From: Candidatus Thiodiazotropha sp. LNASS1
GTDB lineage: Bacteria; Pseudomonadota; Gammaproteobacteria; Chromatiales; Chromatiaceae
Length of the DNA: 64,000 nucleotides
Assembly: GCF_964212655.1 (NCBI RefSeq)
Contig: NZ_OZ156465.1
Location: forward strand, 3,782,001-3,846,000
Direction of reading: 5' to 3'
Shown here: positions 25,131 to 34,100 of the stretch, piece by piece
How the letters are laid out: every line of letters starts with the position of its first letter
Position numbering within the stretch: the first letter of the stretch is position 1
Translations under genes and position numbers: made by a program
Notes under the pieces: generated by a model
Database searches by the model: none
The model's input: the letters and a program-made list of their open reading frames with translations, nothing else
Told to the model about the DNA's origin: nothing

Positions 25131-26276
25131 ATGTTTACTAGTAATGGAGTCAAGTATTATTTGCTACTAATTTTCATTTATTTTTCAATTCATAACGCAC
25201 ATAGCAGAATAACAGATCAATACGCATTTACAGCAGAACCCAGTGAACAACAACAAGACTGCTCTAGTGTTATTGGTGAAGATCGACAAAGGGAGTGTTA
25301 TTGCAAAAAAAGACCCTTTCTTTGTGATGATCGGGAAAGTCGATTCTCTTCATATAAACCAAACTACGCTATAGGTCAAAGCACAGATGGCGATGATGGC
25401 TCCTTCGAGGTTAGATACTCACTTCGTTATAATTTTTTACGCCCACATTGCATGCCGATTAAAAAACCAAAAAACAAAAATGACTATATTCCAGAACTGG
25501 ATTGCCTCAGAGCATATGAAGAAAGGATTGGCGACATATTCTTCACCTTTACAGGCGAATTTGATTTTTTTCTTGGGACAAGAGATTCAAGCCCGGTAAT
25601 TAATAGATTAAGCAACCCAGCATTTAACTTTAGGAAGCATTTTGAAAAAGCCTTATCATATGAGTCACATACTATTGAATGGGTCAATTTAAGCATTGAG
25701 CATAGATCAAATGGCCAAAGTACGAATGCAGATGAAATGATAACGGAACCTGAGTCATCTGATTTTGGAAGATTTAGGGCGCAAGTCGAGCTAGAGGCTG
25801 GAAATCAAGAATACTTCGACTCAATAAGTAGAAGTGCAAATTATATTGCAGTTGAAAGTAAGATTAACTTTGGGACAGGCCATTCAGACAATGTACTGTG
25901 TGATACCACATTTAAATGTGTCAATGCATGGGTGAGTGCAAAGCTTTATCTATCAGATGAATCAGATGTGTTTTGGGGCGATCTATCAGATAAAGGAGTT
26001 AATATAGAAGACTACGATAGAATAAAAATCATAGTTTCAGATACCTTTAATACAAATATATCATCATTCCCCACTTCTGAGATAGGCCTCGAATGGACAA
26101 TTGGTGATGAATTACTTGATACTGACTCGTTTGACTTCTATATAGTTCTACCCTGGGTTCCTAATAATAACTTTAGACTTCCACTTTATCTACGAGCTCA
26201 TTATGGTCCCATGAGTACACTTTCAGATTACACAAAAGATCAAAACTCTGTAGGTATTGGCCTAGTATTTAAGTAA
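25131..26276 (+). CDS. outer-membrane phospholipase A-like (OMPLA) protein
   Basis: A 381-residue protein with a signal peptide (residues 1-24). The OMPLA signature is visible: NYAIGQS, the strand RYSLRYNFLRP, and the active-site motif HRSNGQS with His191 and Ser193 where E. coli PldA has His142 and Ser144. The third catalytic residue (Asn156 of PldA, in SWNR) is not evident; by eye the matching segment is SDFGRF. Several extra cysteines occur in the N-terminal region and an insert. The gene is much more AT-rich than the housekeeping genes around it, suggesting horizontal transfer. It could hydrolyse phospholipids, or have lost full activity. Confidence 0.75.
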   Translation: MFTSNGVKYYLLLIFIYFSIHNAHSRITDQYAFTAEPSEQQQDCSSVIGEDRQRECYCKKRPFLCDDRESRFSSYKPNYAIGQSTDGDDGSFEVRYSLRYNFLRPHCMPIKKPKNKNDYIPELDCLRAYEERIGDIFFTFTGEFDFFLGTRDSSPVINRLSNPAFNFRKHFEKALSYESHTIEWVNLSIEHRSNGQSTNADEMITEPESSDFGRFRAQVELEAGNQEYFDSISRSANYIAVESKINFGTGHSDNVLCDTTFKCVNAWVSAKLYLSDESDVFWGDLSDKGVNIEDYDRIKIIVSDTFNTNISSFPTSEIGLEWTIGDELLDTDSFDFYIVLPWVPNNNFRLPLYLRAHYGPMSTLSDYTKDQNSVGIGLVFK

Positions 26277-26325
26277 AGGGAGTAAAGGGAGTAAAGGGAG
26301 TAAAGGGAGTAAAGGGAGTAAAGGT
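26272..26325 (+). repeat. 9-bp tandem repeat AGTAAAGGG, six copies
   Basis: Five perfect units and one with a final G-to-T change begin inside the stop codon of the OMPLA-like gene and continue 49 bases beyond it. A simple-sequence array at a gene end could change by slippage, but because the stop is in the first unit the protein would not vary. Confidence 0.9.
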
Positions 26326-26375
26326 AAAGAGGTTCACTTTTACCCGAATGTCACTTGCTTATGCCAAGAATTACT

Positions 26376-26450
26376 GTCATCCCGGCGCAGGCCGGAATGA
26401 CGAAAATCCTGAAATTTGTCTTAAGTAAGTGCCATTCTTCTCTGACCCCA
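26376..26450. repeat. dispersed palindromic element, short form
   Basis: GTCATCCCGGC/GCCGGAATGAC palindrome (26376-26401) followed by about 50 bases ending in GCCATTCTTCTCTGACCCC. The whole stretch from 26390 is nearly identical to 29310-29370, so both are copies of one mobile or REP-like element. Confidence 0.75.
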
Positions 26451-26482
26451 TTTCTCACAATTGGATCTGATAGGGTATTGGA

Positions 26483-28048
26483 ATGCCTTTGATTTTCGTA
26501 AGTTATCGTCGCGAAGACAGTGCCGGTCATGCTGGCCGTTTGTTCGATCGTTTGCAAACGCATTTCGGCAAGGACAATGTATTCTGGGATGTTTCCGGTA
26601 GTATTGAGCCAGGCGAGAAATTTGACTTGGCAATCGAACGTGCAGTCACTAGCTGCGATGTGCTTCTTGCCGTGATCGGCAGGCGGTGGTCAGACAGCCG
26701 CGACGTGGATGGTAACCGTCGGTTGGATAAGGACGATGATTTCGTGCGTCTCGAAATCGGCAAGGCGTTACAGCGCGATGTAAAGGTCGTCCCTGTTTTG
26801 GTGGATGGCGCTGAACTGCCCGGTGCCGATGAATTGCCCGAGGAACTCGCGCCCCTCACGCGGCGCCAGGTAATCGAACTGACCGAAACGCGATGGGATT
26901 TCGATGTCACGAAGCTTGTGGAAAGTATCGAACGGAGTTTTGTCGACGAACACAGCGTGGGCCGCAAGGGCTGGATACTGCTAGCCAGTACTACACTGGT
27001 AGTGGCAATTATACTCGGCGTCTGGCTATTGCAGGTCCAGATGGCACCTGATTCGGTGCCCGAAGTCGTGGATGTTCCGCCCAAGGTGTCGGATGGCGTT
27101 ACCTCCAAGCCGGATCGTAGTGCCGTTAGCGGAACGCAAGAACGAGTTCTAGTGCCGGCGTTGAAGGGAATGTCGCTGGATGCTGCCCGCACGCGTCTAC
27201 AGGAGGCAGGGCTGAAGGTGGGTGATCTGACTTTTCTCACTTTGGGCAAGTTCGCAGCCGGTACTGTGTATTGCCAACGTTCGAAAGAGGGAGTATTGGT
27301 GCGAAGCGGATCAGCCATAGGTCTTTGTGTGGAGCGCGAGAAACTTCCCGGCATCCACTTTTCCGGTCAGATCTTCATGACCAACAACCGGGTTTTCGAT
27401 CTAGATGGTGTAACAGGCTCGGCGCGCGGCGGCTTCGACATTCGTTTCGACACGTCGAACCCCTCGCAAAAACTTCTACAACCGAAGGAAGGTGCTGTTA
27501 TGGTCGATATGGAACGTCGAATGGTTGATGCCGAAAAATGCGCGACAGCTCCCCTATCGGACCAACCTGTACGGGTTCTGGTAGGACACACCTATTGCCT
27601 GCGGACCAGTGCCGGACGCTATGCGGCTATCCGCGTCGAGGATATCGCCGAAAAATTGAAGCTGAGCTTCGACACTTATTCTGAAGCACGTGTTAACCGC
27701 GGTTCGATCACGCTTGTGGACGGCGAAAGCTACCACTTCAGCAGCGGTGACAGCGGCCGGTACAGAGGCGGCGATTTTTATGTCACGATAGACGAAAATG
27801 GTGGCATGCAGTTCAATGCCAACAACGCTGGTCAGAAAGGTGTGCTTGATTTGGGAGACATTGGCTTGCTCGATAGCGCCGAAGTCAATACGGCATCATT
27901 ATCCGGTTTTTACAAGTTCGGCGTACCAGCCATTCCGGGGCATATCTACGTTTCGCCCGCACGTGAGGGCGAGGAGGGACACTTCATCATATTTACGGTA
28001 TCCGGGATGACAGAACATTCACTGACCATCGACTACCGTTTCGAGTGA
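26483..28048 (+). CDS. TIR domain - transmembrane - PASTA-like protein
   Basis: A 521-residue protein of unusual architecture. Residues 1-155 are a TIR domain: it opens IFVSYRREDS and has NVFWDVSGSIEPGEKFDLAIE, CDVLLAVIGRRW, and Glu91 in DDFVRLEIGKAL at the place of the NADase catalytic Glu. A transmembrane helix spans about 163-184. A PASTA-like domain follows at about 222-290 (VPALKGMSLDAARTRLQEAGLKVG). The last 230 residues are a beta-rich region I do not recognise. The TIR domain should be cytoplasmic and the rest periplasmic. Bacterial TIR proteins often deplete NAD in immunity; here an envelope-sensing input is inferred from topology. Confidence 0.85.
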   Translation: MPLIFVSYRREDSAGHAGRLFDRLQTHFGKDNVFWDVSGSIEPGEKFDLAIERAVTSCDVLLAVIGRRWSDSRDVDGNRRLDKDDDFVRLEIGKALQRDVKVVPVLVDGAELPGADELPEELAPLTRRQVIELTETRWDFDVTKLVESIERSFVDEHSVGRKGWILLASTTLVVAIILGVWLLQVQMAPDSVPEVVDVPPKVSDGVTSKPDRSAVSGTQERVLVPALKGMSLDAARTRLQEAGLKVGDLTFLTLGKFAAGTVYCQRSKEGVLVRSGSAIGLCVEREKLPGIHFSGQIFMTNNRVFDLDGVTGSARGGFDIRFDTSNPSQKLLQPKEGAVMVDMERRMVDAEKCATAPLSDQPVRVLVGHTYCLRTSAGRYAAIRVEDIAEKLKLSFDTYSEARVNRGSITLVDGESYHFSSGDSGRYRGGDFYVTIDENGGMQFNANNAGQKGVLDLGDIGLLDSAEVNTASLSGFYKFGVPAIPGHIYVSPAREGEEGHFIIFTVSGMTEHSLTIDYRFE

Positions 28049-28233
28049 TTGCTTGGGAGCCTTGCATGGCAAGTTCAGCCATTGGCGTCTCGTTCCCACC
28101 GACTCGTCAATAAGGTAACAGAATCTCCGGGACGAATCTCCGGGACACCCGTTAATTGTTTCGATGCCAATCTCTTCTTCAGTTTATAACCAACTATATT
28201 TTGCGGGTGTGCCCGATTACGGTTGTGGAAAAA

Positions 28234-29025
28234 TCAACCATAGGCTTCACAGGTCTCAAACAGCCTTTTTATGGTATTGCGGTCTTTGCTGAATCCGCAA
28301 GGGACTGCCTTGCGTTTCTCGAAATAACGTCCCGTTGTCTCGGTCCTGGCGCTGCCAATGGCTAGCCAGACAGGGGTATCCGCCCCCTCCTCAGGGCTCT
28401 GGTGACCGCCGAAGCCGAGGTTGTTGCTTAGGGTTGAGTTTACGTCGCCGGGATGGCAGGCGTTGACACAAACTTGTTGGTCAGCCAGACGTTCAGCAAA
28501 GGCGGTGCTCAGGATACGGTCAGCCTGTTTGGACTGACGGTAGGCGGTATCGTTATTGTAGCGACGTTGGCGAAACTCCAGGTCGTCCAGGTCCAGTCCT
28601 CCCGCCCAGTAGCTTGCCACGTTCACCACTTGCGCCCCTCCGGATGCGAGCAGGTATGGGGTGAAGGCTCGGATCATGCGAAAATAGCCCAATACGTTGG
28701 TGGCGAACTGTAGTTCCACCCCCTCCGGGGATTCCTCCCGCCGACGGGGTGTGATGGCTGCGTTGTTGACAAGGATATGCAATGGACCATTCCAACGTTC
28801 AGCGAGATCGCGTATTGCATCGCCCCGGGAAAGGTCGGCCAACTCAAAGCGCACATGGGAATTACCCGTTTCGCGCCGGATACGTTGCACGGCGCGTTCC
28901 GCCTTGTCCTGGTTGCGGACAACCAGCACCACCTCCCGCTCACCATCGGCTGCCAATCCTTTAGCAATGGCCTCACCAATAGCGCCGGTGGCGCCTGTTA
29001 CGATGGCGCAGGTTCGGTACGGCAT
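28234..29025 (-). CDS. short-chain dehydrogenase/reductase (retinol-dehydrogenase-like)
   Basis: A 263-residue Rossmann-fold oxidoreductase. The cofactor loop is TGATGAIG (residues 10-17), followed by the NNAA motif and the catalytic Ser (VNVASYW) and YxxxK (YRQSK). VRNQDKAERAVQRI after the second strand suggests NADP preference through Arg. The layout resembles retinol dehydrogenase/WW-oxidoreductase-type SDRs. The substrate is not predictable. It lies between the TIR gene and the nuclease module, and has a GC content closer to the core genome than the latter. Confidence 0.88.
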   Translation of the reverse strand: MPYRTCAIVTGATGAIGEAIAKGLAADGEREVVLVVRNQDKAERAVQRIRRETGNSHVRFELADLSRGDAIRDLAERWNGPLHILVNNAAITPRRREESPEGVELQFATNVLGYFRMIRAFTPYLLASGGAQVVNVASYWAGGLDLDDLEFRQRRYNNDTAYRQSKQADRILSTAFAERLADQQVCVNACHPGDVNSTLSNNLGFGGHQSPEEGADTPVWLAIGSARTETTGRYFEKRKAVPCGFSKDRNTIKRLFETCEAYG

Positions 29026-29107
29026 CGGTTCCTCACTTGTTTGGAATCAAAGGCTCTTGGATCGAATATAGCAGTATTTAATGACCTGAACGTAAGCAAA
29101 CTCACTA

Positions 29108-29233
29108 CAGTAGATCAGCATCCAGGACGGTTGTGCAACATTATGGAATTATGCGGGTGTCCCTAAATATCAGTAGATCAGCATCCAGGGCGGTTGAACA
29201 ACATTATGGAATTATGCGGGTGTCCCCAAATAT
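29108..29233 (+). repeat. 63-bp tandem duplication
   Basis: Two adjacent 63-base units (29108-29170 and 29171-29233) begin CAGTAGATCAGCATCCAG and end in GGGTGTCCC followed by AAATAT, differing at only a few positions. This is a recent local duplication or a two-copy remnant of an array. Confidence 0.9.
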
Positions 29234-29243
29234 CAGAATCACC

Positions 29244-29370
29244 GTCATCCCGGCGCAGGCCGGGATCCAGAATACTTGATGGTGAGGGTATTCCTGGATT
29301 CCGGCCTGCGCCGGAATGACGAAAATTCTCTGAAATTCGTTTTAAGCAAGTGCCATTCTTCTCTGACCCA
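29244..29370. repeat. dispersed palindromic element, long form
   Basis: A 27-base arm starting GTCATCCCGGCGCAGGCCGG (29244-29270) pairs with 29294-29320 around a 23-base loop. The tail, ending GCCATTCTTCTCTGACCCA, matches 26390-26450. It resembles non-autonomous palindromic (REP/MITE-like) elements common in proteobacteria. Confidence 0.8.
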
Positions 29371-29413
29371 ATCTCTCGATTTCTCGTTATCATTGTTTAT
29401 GTAATAGACTGAG

Positions 29414-29719
29414 TTATCGATCATTGTCACCAGAACACTGCCAGCCCCTCGTTTCTAATTTCTTAATGAACTCGACAGTTTTTCGCTCACAATAACTATC
29501 GTCATTTTCAGCTTTCCATAATGTACGTGGCATTACGTTTTCGTCTGGTTTTGTATAATAGACTTTGCAGGGCAATCTGGCGGGTTCATTTGGATAGAAG
29601 ATAACCATGTTCCTTGTTAGTTCCGCATAGTGACAGGTCCATGAATTTGCGAAACTCTCAGCTGGCATCATAAGAATAGTTAGTAGAAGCATCCAGGATT
29701 TGTAAATCAGATTCTTCAT
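29414..29719 (-). CDS. small exported protein with conserved-looking cysteines
   Basis: The start at 29719 is supported by GGAGAG about eight bases upstream; a longer frame from 29785 has none. The 101-residue product has a signal peptide (cleavage near SFA-NS) and a mature part with four Cys (WTCHYAE, PCKVYY, SYCERK, WQCSG), probably forming two disulfides. The family is not recognised. It lies downstream of the PD-(D/E)xK gene on the same strand, with a dispersed motif between them, so it may not belong to that module. Confidence 0.65.
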   Translation of the reverse strand: MKNLIYKSWMLLLTILMMPAESFANSWTCHYAELTRNMVIFYPNEPARLPCKVYYTKPDENVMPRTLWKAENDDSYCERKTVEFIKKLETRGWQCSGDNDR

Positions 29720-29764
29720 GACATCTCTCCAAATATATTCACACATAGATCCAACTTCAGGTGA

Positions 29765-29782
29765 CGGCCAAAAGCGGACATT
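29765..29782. repeat. dispersed CGGCCAAAAGCGGACATT motif, copy 1
   Basis: Lies between the small exported gene and the PD-(D/E)xK gene. Related copies are at 30375-30392 and, in reverse orientation, at 36956-36974, so the motif brackets the nuclease module and separates its genes. Confidence 0.6.
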
Positions 29783-29799
29783 CAAGGCTATCTTTTATA

Positions 29800-30339
29800 T
29801 TAGAAAGCAACATTCCGTGCTTCTTGCCTAACTCCATTTCCATACTCTTCTAACAAAAATATTCGTGAAGGAATGTCTAGCTCTAAGTAAATACCCAATT
29901 TATAGTTACAGACATGCTCAGGATGAACCAACCCATCTGCTGACCAAACATCATCGAAACTTGACTTCGTTAAGGCTCTTAATCGCTTTCGATCATTATC
30001 TTTTTCTACTTGCGGGCGGCTCGACTTCTTCATTTCTAAAGCAATCAGATTATCATTATTTACGGTGTTACCACGACTATGAAGAATTAAGTCACAATTA
30101 ATTGTAACAACCTCATAATTTTCATCCAGAATCGTTTTAATTTCTCCGTCTTGCTTTCGATTGTACTCAGGGTCTACAAAGTAGTCCTCTAAATCATACT
30201 CCTGTAAAAGATTGCTCATGTGGATGGATAAACGTCCACAAAGATTTCTCTCATTGACATCACCGAGAATACTTTCACGATCAGACTCAATGAATATCTC
30301 GAATGAACGTTTAAACAACTCTTTTAATTTATTTACCAA
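29800..30339 (-). CDS. PD-(D/E)xK nuclease-like protein
   Basis: A 179-residue protein starting with TTG; GGAG stands seven bases before it. The pattern is that of a small restriction-like nuclease: conserved Glu in NERNLCGRLSIHM, then VDPEYNR, then Asp in CDLILHSRG, then Glu-Met-Lys in LIALEMKK, giving D...ExK catalytic residues. Proteins of this layout (ERxLxxRLAxxL, DPEYNR, PDIIxHxRG, LxxExKK) occur next to mobile and defence genes. It has no signal peptide. It is the third gene after the giant protein on the same strand, 128 bases beyond the second. I infer a defence-type nuclease; the target is unknown. Confidence 0.72.
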   Translation of the reverse strand: MVNKLKELFKRSFEIFIESDRESILGDVNERNLCGRLSIHMSNLLQEYDLEDYFVDPEYNRKQDGEIKTILDENYEVVTINCDLILHSRGNTVNNDNLIALEMKKSSRPQVEKDNDRKRLRALTKSSFDDVWSADGLVHPEHVCNYKLGIYLELDIPSRIFLLEEYGNGVRQEARNVAF

Positions 30340-30374
30340 TTAACTACTCCATTACATCTATCGCAGTTTACATT

Positions 30375-30392
30375 CGGCCAGAAGCGGACATC
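30375..30392. repeat. dispersed CGGCCAGAAGCGGACATC motif, copy 2
   Basis: Lies between the second and third genes of the nuclease module, in the same orientation as the copy at 29765-29782. Confidence 0.6.
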
Positions 30393-30467
30393 TGTCAACT
30401 CACGCATATATTGACCATCAGGCCACCTTATACTGTATTCCTTAATAAAAATTGGGAGATTAACATA

Positions 30468-31193
30468 TTAGTAAGTACGCGCCTCAACCAAATACGGCCA
30501 TACCTTCTCCGCTATTTCAAACGGTAATTCATCGCAAACTGATTTCATCGAAGATACCGTAGCCCCCTTAATCTCAGGTGCCAAAGACCATATCCCTGAC
30601 AAAAGCGACCCCTTTTCAGTATCGAGCAGATTATATTCATTACGACTAAAAGTGATCTCATATATAGCATTGACTAAATGAGGCACCGCATCACGAACTA
30701 ATTCACCACCATCATCTGTAAATGCTTGGACAATATTCTGTATTTGCTCTTTTATATGGGATAACCCATCTTCAAACCCGTAAAGTATACATACCTTTGT
30801 AGCGTACGAAATAGAAACGCAGAAAGAGGCATACTCTAGTTTTAGGAGTTCGTAGAAGTCGGTATTTTTAACGAGGTTTTCAAAAGCAACATGCATATTT
30901 TCGGGTAACTTATGATGCGGATATAGGCAAAACAAATTCATCCAAATATTAACTAAATTGTCTTGATAAGAACCATCTATAAGATCCTTGTGGGTTCTTG
31001 CACGCACATCCTTAATTTGTTCCGCATTGAGTTCGTCAGTATTACCAAACCGGCCAAGCACCTCACAAGCATTTTGATCGAAGTAAGTGTTTATGATATT
31101 TGGTGCGATTTCTTGGTCTGCGTAAATATAGAAATGAATTATCTGAGCTCCATCGTGTTCGATAGTTACATGTTCACGAATAACAGACCTCAA
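30468..31193 (-). CDS. uncharacterised helical protein overlapping the giant nuclease gene
   Basis: A 241-codon frame that overlaps the 3' end of the giant gene by 20 bases. There is no ATG at its start; the first possible start is TTG (31193) with no ribosome site, directly after an A8 tract. Losing one A (or gaining two) in the transcript would join it in frame to the giant protein. The product is alpha-helical, with no signal peptide and no recognised motif; conserved-looking Cys and aromatic residues occur in LKLEYASFCVSISYATKVCILYG. It is either a coupled second subunit or a slippage-made C-terminal extension. Confidence 0.6.
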   Translation of the reverse strand: MRSVIREHVTIEHDGAQIIHFYIYADQEIAPNIINTYFDQNACEVLGRFGNTDELNAEQIKDVRARTHKDLIDGSYQDNLVNIWMNLFCLYPHHKLPENMHVAFENLVKNTDFYELLKLEYASFCVSISYATKVCILYGFEDGLSHIKEQIQNIVQAFTDDGGELVRDAVPHLVNAIYEITFSRNEYNLLDTEKGSLLSGIWSLAPEIKGATVSSMKSVCDELPFEIAEKVWPYLVEARTY

Positions 31194-34100
31194 TTTTTTT
31201 TGTAAGGTCTTTAGGGTCTATATTATTTAGGGCATAGCCAATCGACTGAAAAACATAGTTCATCTCATGAATATGTTTTGCATCTGAAATATCGGTAAAG
31301 GTTCGTTTTCCAACAAGGTTTTCGGAAAGTCCTAATTCACGTTCTTTTGACCTAAAAAACTCTTCAATATCATTTCCCGGATCGCCAATTTCCATCAGAA
31401 TGGAAATAACTTTATTTGCATGTAACCACGATATCTTTTGTTTCGTAAGTTTTGACCACTGATGAGTATGAACTGATTTTTCTATATCGTGCGACATCCA
31501 TCTTAGAATCGCAAAAAATGTAGCGTTGAGTTGTCCAATATTCTTACTTGTCAAATATGCTTCGAGGCGCAACAAAGCTTTTTTAGCAGTCTTCTTGTAT
31601 CCAAATTCAATAGCAAGATGTACATAATGCATAAGAGCCGTAAATGATAGTGTTGAATTACCGATATCATTTATCACTTGATTTCTATCTTTTTTACTAA
31701 GCTTACCAAGCTTTGATAAAATCGGGTCTGGCAGGTAACAAGGTAAATTAACATGTCGCTTAATGGCCTCCAACAAGCCATATTCCGCAATTAGTTCTTC
31801 TAATGATAGATTTAAATCGTTTTGATCTTCTTTGATAGGGTCAATTCGTAAGTACTGTGGCAACATTTTAATGCCAGAGCTTATTTCAACTGACGATATT
31901 TTTCCTGTTTTACGAATTTCACTACTGAGGTTTTCATAAAATTTAACAGCGCTATTTCTTAATAAGTCATGCAGGGACTCAATTCTTTCAGAAGGTTCTT
32001 CGCATGTTGTTATAGATTGCAACTTAACCCTTAATTCACGCTCAGAGATGTCTAATATTAGCTTATCCTTTACCAGCCTTTCGATCCTTTCCTTTTCTTG
32101 TTCCAGGAACAATAAGTTCTCAATGCTTGCAAGTCTAAAGGTTTTACTGTCATCAACGTTTTCAAAAATAAATACTGGGTAGCGGCTGTTCTCTTCTTCT
32201 AAAAATTTGACTAAGAATTTCTCCTTATCGTCATATGTACTAACTTCCCTAGGACTTCCTTTAGCAGCTTCAATCAAGTTATGTGCCAGCAGAACAGTTT
32301 CAAAATAATAATTATAAACAGGAAGAAGCGTGACCTCTTCTCCAAACCCAAATTTCCTGCGCACTTCTTTATCCGAAACTAATTCATCTCTAATGTCTGC
32401 TGGACATGCCCTAATAAGCCCCATCATCATTTTCTTATATAATTCAGTTGCCACTTCCTCATCTAGCTCTTCATCTAGTTCTTCTTTAGCCTCCTCTTTG
32501 ATATTCCCCAAAGACTCCATCGTTAGGTATTCTGATAATGTAGATATGAATTTCTTAAAAAGCCCTGCATTATTTTGTAACCTTTTGGAGATTATGGCTT
32601 TGTAACACCAGTCTAAATATTCTTCTTGTAAAGTCCTATCTTCGCTAACCTTCTTAGGCGAATTAAATGCCATTGCGTTGGTGAAATAGTTAACATGCCT
32701 AACAAGCCAGTATTTATCTTTGTCATCTTTAGACTTAATCCATTGTGGAGATATCGGAAAATTTTCTATATATAGATTATCTATTATCCAGTCACATTCA
32801 GCTTTTTTTCTATCAAGGTCTTTATGTGTGTCATCCCATATTGAAAGAATAGCTCGGTTAATCGTTTGGTGATATTGAAGAAGGAACTGTACATCCCCAT
32901 TCTGATTAGGAACTCGTTCTTTCTGTGTTGGGCTTAAAAGACCCGAATTATCTTGAAAACACCCAGAGTAGTACCTTCTCAGAAGTGCTAATTCCGGAGT
33001 TTCCACAATCGCCCCGTTATTAGATCTAGCATCCGTGAGATAGATTTGTAGGCCACTTGACGACAATGGTATAAAACGAGCGTTAGCTTTTCTAAGCTGA
33101 GACACTAAGTCTCGCTTCCTATTTTTGTTTATTTTTCCGTACTCTACTAACGCATCTAGGACATCGAGCACGCATATTGTCGGATTTGTACCAGCATTAT
33201 TGTATCCGTTAATCATCCTATCGTCAGACCAAATCATATATCTTTTTTCATTTGGGATTTTTAGAAGTGAATGCAATATAACTGTTTGAAAGCTTCCTGT
33301 GGCTATAAGCTCTTGATCTTCTGTAGAGTTATTTGCAGGCAATACTGAGTAAATCCCATTCTCTATTTTCTCACTTATGTTTGACCTTAACTCGCCAATC
33401 CAACTAGATAACTCCTGTCTATTTTTGTGTCCCAACAAAGTCTGCTTACAATCTTCAATAAAGAAATTAGTAACAATGATATTGTACGTATCTACAAAAG
33501 AAGAAAGTAAACCGGATATAGCTATCTCTACTAACAGACCATCATCACAATATATATTCTCTCCAGCATGCAAATTGTCTTTACCTGTATCAAATACGCC
33601 TTCCCCACCCAGCCTGTTAATAGCGTCATTTAATGTAGCTTGACTTATTCTCCCCTTCTGCTCCAAATCGCGAGCTACAAAGCTACAGTTAATTCTACAT
33701 TCCAGAGAAACTTTGTTATCGTCATTTGAGATATTTGACCATGTTAAATATCTTGCTCCAAGTTTATCAATTTTCGATATTTTATCAGCGAACTCTTTTT
33801 CATCTATGACAGTAAACGTTCCTTTATCTATTTCCTTGATGATCTCAGTAACTGCCTCTATTCGGTCTGGCTGTCCCTGACTAATATCATTCTTCATATG
33901 ATGAAGAAACTGAGAGGTTTCAAATGGTATTGATATCGGGGAAAACGTAGCTTCTATGTGATCAAGGATTCCCAGATGCTGGCACAGCAAAAGAGATGTA
34001 ATATCCATACATATGTTCCATTCCGTCGGGCTTGCTGGATATTTCTCGAAAACCTGCCTTCCCCCATGTCTTATAAACAGAGGCTTTGTAGTGGCTGGAT

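Larger units (their letters stand above)
29026..29413. other. intergenic repeat cluster
   Basis: About 390 bases that consist largely of repeats listed separately: a 63-base direct duplication and a 77-base palindromic element with its tail. No gene is supported. Confidence 0.6.

Noticed and set aside
26527-27354. 275-codon minus-strand frame in the TIR gene
   Set aside because: Ser/Thr/Arg-rich shadow of the TIR-PASTA coding sequence.
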